A stretch of 7,686 bases of DNA. It comes from JAAAOZ01 sp964496595. GTDB taxonomy: Bacteria > Chloroflexota > Anaerolineae > B4-G1 > SLSP01. Positions 1 to 4,486 of this stretch are shown piece by piece. Both the position numbers and the translations under genes were made by a program. Location of the stretch: positions 1-7,686 of the forward strand of contig CAZCAI010000191.1 in NCBI GenBank assembly GCA_964496595.1. Reading direction: 5' to 3'. The notes below the pieces were generated by a model, which was not told the origin of the DNA, did no database searches, and saw nothing but the letters and a program-made list of their open reading frames with translations. The first letter of the stretch is position 1. Every line of letters begins with the position of its first letter.

Positions 1-125
1 TCGTGAATCGCCCGCAGGGTGTGCGCTTGCACGAGCGCTTGCTCAAGACTCACGTCGTCCAGCACGCCGTCGGGTTGCTCCACGGTGATCCAGGGGTCCG
101 TCCATAGATTAAACGATGGTGTCAT
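1..125 (-). CDS. casA: Type I-E Cascade large subunit CasA/Cse1 (Cas8e), N-terminal fragment
   Basis: Partial gene, cut by the left window edge after 41 codons. The visible protein begins MTPSFNLWTDPWITVEQPDG, and the FNL-x-x-(D/E)PWI-x-V opening followed by a DVSLEQAL-type segment is the recognisable N-terminus of Cse1/Cas8e. In that family the protein is the large subunit of the type I-E Cascade complex, which reads the PAM, helps open the target duplex and recruits Cas3. The ATG at 125-123 is preceded by a GGAGG ribosome site (131-135 on the plus strand) at 5-nt spacing. It begins 29 nt after the stop of the upstream wyl-cas3 gene on the same strand, with no terminator between them, so the two are almost certainly co-transcribed. 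The cas3-then-cse1 order is the standard I-E operon order. The remaining Cascade genes, cas1, cas2 and the array would be expected further left, outside this window. Confidence 0.88.
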   Translation of the reverse strand, partial: MTPSFNLWTDPWITVEQPDGVLDDVSLEQALVQAHTLRAIH

Positions 126-154
126 ATATACCTCCATTGGTAAATGCTGATGGC

Positions 155-3100
155 TTAAGTGATAACCAATCCTAGATTAGCATCCAGTGTAACGACGACC
201 TCACCTTCCCCCCAAAGTTTGGGGAAGCGCGCTTCGCCGTTTTCCAACCAGAGCGGGTAATACCCTTTGAGCCGTGAAGAACGTTTGAAAAGGGGCGGCA
301 AATCCGACGTTTTTTTGAGCGCCCTGACAATCTCCGGGCGGCTGACACGCAGATGATGGCGTAGCAAATGACGTTGCATGGCCGGATAGGTCGCTTGTCC
401 TAAAGCCAAAGGCTGTCCATCGGGGACTAAGCGCGCGGTGGCTTCATCGAGCTTTTCCATAGGGATGATATTGACGCTTTCTCGGCCCAGGCGGGTTTGC
501 GCCACGATCCAGGACGCCCCGGTTTCATCTTCTTCAAACGTAATCTGCGCACTGCGCCGACAAAAAGCTCGGCCACTTGTTGGCTCAGGTAACAGCCTCT
601 CGTCAGCCTGTTTTATAGCATCACACTGCTTTTCTTGCAAGTTCTTCCAGAGTTTCGCCAGTTTATCATTAACGTTGAGGGCATCTTCACGATACACAGC
701 TTCGACAAGCGGACGGTACTCGCCCGGCAGATTGAGCACCACACCGTAGTTCTCTAGAGTAAGCCATGTCTGATAGAGTAAATACGCATCATAAATGAAG
801 GCATCTACCCCCAAGTCAGGCTCACCATGCTCGTCTTGAGGAATGTTGATCCACAACGTTGGGCCTTCAGCATAGACAGCAGGTCGTGGGCGGGCGTGAC
901 GCTGCAAGCGTCCGGCGCGCTGCAAGAGCAAGTCGATAGGAGCCAAATCGCTGACCATCACGTCAAAGTCCAGGTCGAGGCTCTGCTCCAACACCTGGGT
1001 GCCGATCACGATACCGCGTTGCGGACGCGGATTATTTTCGCCGGCTTTTGGCAACGGGCCGTATTTTTGTGTCAGGTCTTTCTCGCGCTGCTCGCGTTCA
1101 ATCAAAGGAAAGCGGGCGTGGAGCAAATCGAGATCAACGTCACGCGCCTCAGGCGCATCGCGCAACGCTCTGTAAATAGCCTGCGCTCGCGCGACGGTGT
1201 TGGCGATCCAGCACGCGCAACCCCCATCGCGCACGGCAGATAACAACCATTGCGCCTTAGCTTCTACCTCATCATCAGTGAAATGTAGATATTCCACAGC
1301 AAGCGGTCGCTCAGGCTGATACGCTTCCGGTGCGGCGTGATAAGGCTCGCCATCACGCGGCAACACCCAAAGGCCAGGGTATGCCTCGCTCTGTTCCTGG
1401 TCTGACGGTAAGGTCGCGCCATAGGCTTGCGCTAAAATCCCGCGCTGTTTTTGCGGTAATGTGGCCGACAAGATAATGACCGAGGCGCCCAGTGCGGAGA
1501 GCCATTCAAGCAAACGTGCAACGATGGTCGTCATATAGGTGTCATAAGCGTGTACCTCATCGAAGATAACGACCTTTCCTGCCAACCCCATCAAGCGCAA
1601 GGCGACGTGCTTGACATTGAGCGCGGCCAGTTCTGCTTGATCCACAGTCCCCACACCGAAAGGCGCGAGAATCGCCCGTTTTTTAGAGGTAAACCACACG
1701 ACGGCGTCATCTGTGCCCGATTTTCCATTGGTCGAAGGGTGCGCTTCTAAATCGTCTTCCTGCAAGTGAGCCTGACCATGAATGAGTTGGACATCGACAG
1801 GCAAGGCCAGATTATCTTCGAGATAACTACGCACACGCTTGAACATCTGATTGCTGGTTGCTGTTGTGGGCAGGGCATAATAGAAAGCGTCGGTGCCGCT
1901 GCCCTGGGCAAGTCGATGCGCGATAGCCAGCGCGGCCTCTGTTTTTCCCTCACCGGTGGGCGCTTCGATGATAACCAATGCCGGCCCTTCTATCGCGCTG
2001 TGTGGGATGGCATCTACGGCGGCTTGTAACGGACGCGGCGGCTGTTTATCAGGGAAAAGCTCGCTGAAAGCAACGGGCGCGCTGCTGTGAGCCGGATAGG
2101 AAAAGCCCGCGGCGTGTACAGCGCGTTGCGCGCGTTCGATGCTCATAGGGACATACTCTGCAATACCAAAGTCTGCGCTGGCAGGAAAGAACCGCTCATC
2201 TGAGCCAAGCCAGTCACACAAGATGGTGAACCCAGTCAGCGCAACGGTAGCCCTGGCGAGATGTGTCGGTGGATGCTGCGGCATTGCGCCAGTGCGCAAA
2301 ATTTGACCCAACCAGTGATCGGCCAGTATTCGTAATTCACGCCACTGTGGAGGTTCACGAGTTGCCAGGCGGGTGCGCGCAGTTTTTAGTACCTGCCTTG
2401 AGCCAAAAGCCCCATGATGACCTCCTATAACATCCCGCCAAAGACCCTGCCAGGCTTTGGATAAGTTCAAGTTGGCGGCTTCTTCTTGAATGTAAACTTG
2501 CCCGAACACGGTGTGATGAAGCCACATATCGTCTTGCCAATCCCCAAAAGTAAAGCCTTCTGCTTGAAGCCGGTGGCTTTGGACAGCGTTCTGACGTTGG
2601 AAAGCCACCGTCAACTTCCCGATGTCGTGCATAGCGATTACGTAAGGTAGCCAATCGCTCAACGTATCTGCATTGGCGTCAAGCGCGTGCGCCAACACCT
2701 GCCGCCAACGCTGCCCCGCCGAGTCGGTGAGTAAAGCACGCGCTACATTACCCACATCCAGCATGTGAAACAAGGCGGGATGAAACACTGCGTCATTACC
2801 TCGCTGCGTCTTTCCCCAACAGCGCAACAGCTTCTCCATTTGGGGATCAACCTCTTCCCCACATCCCACCCCATACATCCGCGCCATCTTCCGCACCTCC
2901 CGCTCGATCTTCTCCCGCAGCGACGCCGGCGCCAGCACCTCCACATCCCCGCCCCAGCCTCGAATCCAGGGGAGCATCTCCTTCGGTTCGGCCACCGGGG
3001 CTTCCCAGATGCACGCGCCATCCTCCGTCTCCACCAACGGCTTTTGCCGCGGATGCCAGATGCTCTCTTTGAGCCGGGTGGTCGCGATCTTGCCCGTGAA

Positions 3101-3835
3101 TTTGAGCTTGACGGTCACCGGTTCCTTCTGGCTCGTCCAGATGCCCCAAGCAAAGCGCAGTAGCTCCTCTTCATCGAACGTTTCGGGGATTGTGTACTGC
3201 GCGGAACTGAGATGCGCATCCTGGATGCGTTCGACATTGAAGGTGGTCAGCGCGTCGAAGACATCGCTGTGCCCGATCACGTAGACGGCATCGCTCCAGA
3301 TGGATGGCTCGATGAGATAGGGGCTGAAGAGGTGTGTGGTAGCGCGATTGGCCCGGAGACCCTGGTAGGTGAGACGCACGCGGATGCGCTCGGCCCATCC
3401 CTGGGTCAGTGTGGCCAAGATGCGCTCGCGTTCCGGCTGTGGCGGCTGTTCAACTAACGACGTGGCAGCGTGAACCAGATGTTCGGTCATCGGATCTTTG
3501 AGCGCCACGGCCAACTTTTCCAGCGCGCTGACGACGTGAGGCTGGTACGTGCGCGTGTGGCGCGACATCCGGCGCGCCGCCAGGTACAAAGCCAGCGCCT
3601 CGGTCAAATTGAGGCGCACTGCCGAGATATAGCGCATCCGATCCACGCGATACCGGCCCGGCGCTACCTCCTGCAAGGGGATTTCGCATTCTAACTGGGT
3701 GCGATCCCGGTAAACCGTCGTGCGGTCCACGCCAAAGCGCTCGGCCAGTTCGGCATCGGATAGTCCTTCCCGATGCTGGAAGTACAAGCGCTCCATTTCC
3801 CGCAAACGTTCTGCTTTTTTCATACCACGGCTCAT
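155..3835 (-). CDS. cas3: WYL-domain transcription regulator fused to type I-E Cas3 nuclease-helicase
   Basis: The predicted 1226-residue protein has two parts. Residues 1-325 look like a full WYL regulator: a winged HTH (about 14-65, with LSDAELAERFGVDRTTVYRD), a WYL domain (about 150-210, with a degenerate VYV in place of WYL), and a WCX-like tail ending near RMYG (319-322). Residues 333-1226 look like a full-length Cas3, which in type I-E is recruited by Cascade and unwinds and degrades the non-target strand. HD-nuclease residues are present: H357, H403-D404 with K407, H440/H441, H473-H474 and D541. Helicase motifs are intact: Walker A APTGEGKT (625-632), DEVH (759-762), SATLP (790-794), GTQVLEQSLDLDFD (945-958) and QRAGRLQRH (972-980). 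I chose ATG 3835-3833 because AAGGAG (plus strand 3844-3849) lies 8 nt upstream; an earlier in-frame ATG (3877) sits inside the promoter. The regulator-to-nuclease join is unusual. It could reflect a one-base error, since an alternative Cas3-only start exists at 2839. Domain identities are from motif reading. Confidence 0.93.
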   Translation of the reverse strand: MSRGMKKAERLREMERLYFQHREGLSDAELAERFGVDRTTVYRDRTQLECEIPLQEVAPGRYRVDRMRYISAVRLNLTEALALYLAARRMSRHTRTYQPHVVSALEKLAVALKDPMTEHLVHAATSLVEQPPQPERERILATLTQGWAERIRVRLTYQGLRANRATTHLFSPYLIEPSIWSDAVYVIGHSDVFDALTTFNVERIQDAHLSSAQYTIPETFDEEELLRFAWGIWTSQKEPVTVKLKFTGKIATTRLKESIWHPRQKPLVETEDGACIWEAPVAEPKEMLPWIRGWGGDVEVLAPASLREKIEREVRKMARMYGVGCGEEVDPQMEKLLRCWGKTQRGNDAVFHPALFHMLDVGNVARALLTDSAGQRWRQVLAHALDANADTLSDWLPYVIAMHDIGKLTVAFQRQNAVQSHRLQAEGFTFGDWQDDMWLHHTVFGQVYIQEEAANLNLSKAWQGLWRDVIGGHHGAFGSRQVLKTARTRLATREPPQWRELRILADHWLGQILRTGAMPQHPPTHLARATVALTGFTILCDWLGSDERFFPASADFGIAEYVPMSIERAQRAVHAAGFSYPAHSSAPVAFSELFPDKQPPRPLQAAVDAIPHSAIEGPALVIIEAPTGEGKTEAALAIAHRLAQGSGTDAFYYALPTTATSNQMFKRVRSYLEDNLALPVDVQLIHGQAHLQEDDLEAHPSTNGKSGTDDAVVWFTSKKRAILAPFGVGTVDQAELAALNVKHVALRLMGLAGKVVIFDEVHAYDTYMTTIVARLLEWLSALGASVIILSATLPQKQRGILAQAYGATLPSDQEQSEAYPGLWVLPRDGEPYHAAPEAYQPERPLAVEYLHFTDDEVEAKAQWLLSAVRDGGCACWIANTVARAQAIYRALRDAPEARDVDLDLLHARFPLIEREQREKDLTQKYGPLPKAGENNPRPQRGIVIGTQVLEQSLDLDFDVMVSDLAPIDLLLQRAGRLQRHARPRPAVYAEGPTLWINIPQDEHGEPDLGVDAFIYDAYLLYQTWLTLENYGVVLNLPGEYRPLVEAVYREDALNVNDKLAKLWKNLQEKQCDAIKQADERLLPEPTSGRAFCRRSAQITFEEDETGASWIVAQTRLGRESVNIIPMEKLDEATARLVPDGQPLALGQATYPAMQRHLLRHHLRVSRPEIVRALKKTSDLPPLFKRSSRLKGYYPLWLENGEARFPKLWGEGEVVVTLDANLGLVIT
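2837..2860 (-). promoter_or_regulatory. Possible internal ribosome site and start for stand-alone Cas3
   Basis: Codon 333 of the fusion is an ATG (2839-2837) placed exactly where a stand-alone Cas3 would start (MEKLLRCWGK). A purine-rich GGGGAAGAGG (plus strand 2851-2860) lies 11 nt upstream, slightly far for an ideal Shine-Dalgarno. Initiation here would give an 894-residue Cas3, a normal length for the type I-E protein. It may be a relic of two formerly separate genes or still be used to make Cas3 without the regulator. The sequence cannot decide between these. Confidence 0.35.
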
Positions 3836-3843
3836 AATGCTCG

Positions 3844-3849
3844 CTCCTT
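3844..3849 (-). promoter_or_regulatory. Ribosome binding site deciding the wyl-cas3 start
   Basis: Minus-strand AAGGAG, 8 nt before the ATG at 3835-3833. It selects this start over the in-frame ATG at 3877, which lies only 2 nt from the -10 box of the proposed promoter and has no comparable site. Confidence 0.8.
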
Positions 3850-3878
3850 GAATTGTTTTTTGTGCTGAATTATTCATC

Positions 3879-3908
3879 AGTATACTATAGACTGCTGTGA
3901 TTTGTCTA
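3879..3908 (-). promoter_or_regulatory. Sigma70-like promoter of the cas operon
   Basis: On the minus strand, TAGACA (plus strand 3903-3908) and TATACT (3879-3884) are separated by 18 nt. They match the -35 consensus TTGACA at 5 of 6 positions and the -10 consensus TATAAT at 5 of 6. Transcription would begin near 3872, giving a leader of about 36 nt before the start codon. Both boxes fall inside the arms of the inverted repeat at 3881-3915, so a protein bound there should block RNA polymerase. Confidence 0.6.
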
Positions 3909-3915
3909 CAGTGTA
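3881..3915. promoter_or_regulatory. Candidate operator: 12-bp inverted repeat over the cas promoter
   Basis: The left arm TATACTATAGAC (3881-3892) and right arm GTCTACAGTGTA (3904-3915) are inverted copies matching at 10 of 12 positions, separated by 11 bp. The centre-to-centre distance is 23 bp, about two helical turns, which suits a dimeric HTH protein binding one face of the DNA. The arms contain the -10 and -35 boxes of the operon promoter. WYL regulators commonly bind inverted repeats in their own promoters. Autoregulation by the HTH-WYL part of the first gene product is therefore the natural inference. Confidence 0.55.
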
Positions 3916-3921
3916 AGGGCG

Positions 3922-3946
3922 CCTTGTTGCAGGTAGTGCAACAAGG
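3922..3946. promoter_or_regulatory. Perfect 10-bp inverted repeat upstream of the cas promoter
   Basis: CCTTGTTGCA (3922-3931) and its exact reverse complement TGCAACAAGG (3937-3946) flank a 5-nt GGTAG. Relative to the proposed transcription start it lies at about -50 to -75, where activators or auxiliary repressors often bind. It has no adjacent T-run on either strand, so it is not a good terminator. Its sequence differs from the 12-bp operator arms, so a second regulator would be the likeliest ligand if it is functional. Confidence 0.4.
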
Positions 3947-4053
3947 TAGCAGAAAACGGCGAGGACAATTGGACCGCAGTATCACCAACAAAAAAGCGCA
4001 TTGGATCTCTCCAGGGCGCTGTGAATTTGTTACTTTCGTAAAATTTTAGTAAT

Positions 4054-4094
4054 GATTTAGTTTGATGAGCCTGGCGAATAAAATTCGCGGCTAC
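4054..4094. repeat. 41-bp dispersed repeat, copy 1
   Basis: Identical over 41 bp to 7500-7540, in the same orientation, and extending 4 bp further left with a single mismatch (4050-4094 against 7496-7540). It contains a perfect 6-bp hairpin, GCGAAT-AAA-ATTCGC, at 4074-4088. Its right end leads straight into the hairpin cluster at 4096-4219, which the other copy lacks. It looks like part of a dispersed intergenic repeat family rather than a coding remnant. Confidence 0.85.
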
Positions 4095-4095
4095 G

Positions 4096-4219
4096 GGCGT
4101 AGCAAGCTACGCCTGGGCGAAACCGGCCTTCGCCGGTTAGAACTCAGTCGCCGAAGGGCGAACTTCGTTAAGGCGTAGTACGCCCGATGGCCGTGGGAAC
4201 CGCCGGGCCATCCCCTACG
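4096..4219. repeat. Hairpin cluster (REP-like intergenic element)
   Basis: Several perfect inverted repeats lie end to end: GGCGTAGC-AA-GCTACGCC (4096-4113), AACCGGC-CTTC-GCCGGTT (4121-4138), TCGCC-GAAG-GGCGA (4148-4161), and GGCGTA-TACGCC with one base between (4172-4184). The last competes with a larger structure that pairs CGTAG (4174-4178) with CTACG (4215-4219) outside GATGGCC (4186-4192) with GGCCATC (4206-4212). Alternative pairings also exist, such as GGCGAA with TTCGCC (4116-4134). No reading frame fits this stretch. It resembles bacterial palindromic intergenic repeats and could fold as RNA on either strand. Confidence 0.6.
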
Positions 4220-4286
4220 TTGCTCCACCGGTAAGCTGGATGATGTGCGCGCCGCCCTACGCGGGGAGGTGTGGCTTCCATGGGGG

Positions 4287-4329
4287 GAGTAGGGAGTAAG
4301 AAGTAGGGGAGTAGAGAGTAGGAAGTAAA
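4287..4329. repeat. Heptamer tandem repeat
   Basis: Six degenerate 7-bp units: GAGTAGG, GAGTAAG, AAGTAGG, then after one extra G, GAGTAGA, GAGTAGG and AAGTAAA. The pattern is RAGTARR, purine-rich on the plus strand apart from the T. It resembles the heptanucleotide short tandem repeats known from cyanobacterial and other genomes. It lies just downstream of the terminator of the RCC1-like gene, and its last unit merges with the terminator's T-tract. Confidence 0.7.
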
Positions 4330-4368
4330 AGAAACCGGCCCGTCCTCGTGCTTCGAGGACGGGCCGGT
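4327..4368 (-). terminator. Intrinsic terminator of the RCC1-like gene
   Basis: A perfect 15-bp stem pairs 4334-4348 with 4354-4368 around a 5-nt loop. It is GC-rich, with ACCGGCCCGTCCTCG as the left arm on the plus strand. Read on the minus strand, the stem is followed directly by a T-rich tail (TTCTTTTA, 4333-4326). This is a textbook Rho-independent terminator, starting about 118 nt after the stop of the RCC1-like gene. It also insulates that gene from the hairpin cluster and the cas operon promoter further left. Confidence 0.88.
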
Positions 4369-4486
4369 GGGGTTTCCGGGAGTGCGGGGGGAGATTTAAC
4401 CGGTGATGCTATTCGCCCAACGATAAGCCATAAGCCGGCAGCGCCGGAAGCCGCAAAAGCAACCCAGGTCGCCTCTCCACGCGCCC
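4369..4486. other. 3' untranslated stretch of the RCC1-like gene
   Basis: 118 nt between the TAG stop and the terminator stem. A small inverted repeat CCGGC-AGC-GCCGG lies near 4435-4447. No gene is seen here. Confidence 0.5.

Noticed and set aside
2847..3149. A 100-residue minus-strand frame within the WYL part, ending at the TGA near the fusion junction.
   Set aside because: It is not a gene in its own right, being low in recognisable content. It matters only because its stop would end the regulator if a base were added in the junction G-runs, as reported in the findings.
3836..3991. Extension of the wyl-cas3 gene to the ATG at 3991 or 3877, adding up to 52 residues.
   Set aside because: The extension crosses the proposed operator and promoter, has an atypical Cys-rich composition and lacks a good ribosome site. 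The ATG at 3835 has AAGGAG at 8 nt, and the regulator HTH begins right after it.
3836..4486. A CRISPR array in the intergenic region beside the cas operon.
   Set aside because: The inverted repeats differ from one another and show no regular repeat-spacer spacing. No roughly 28-29 bp direct repeat recurs.
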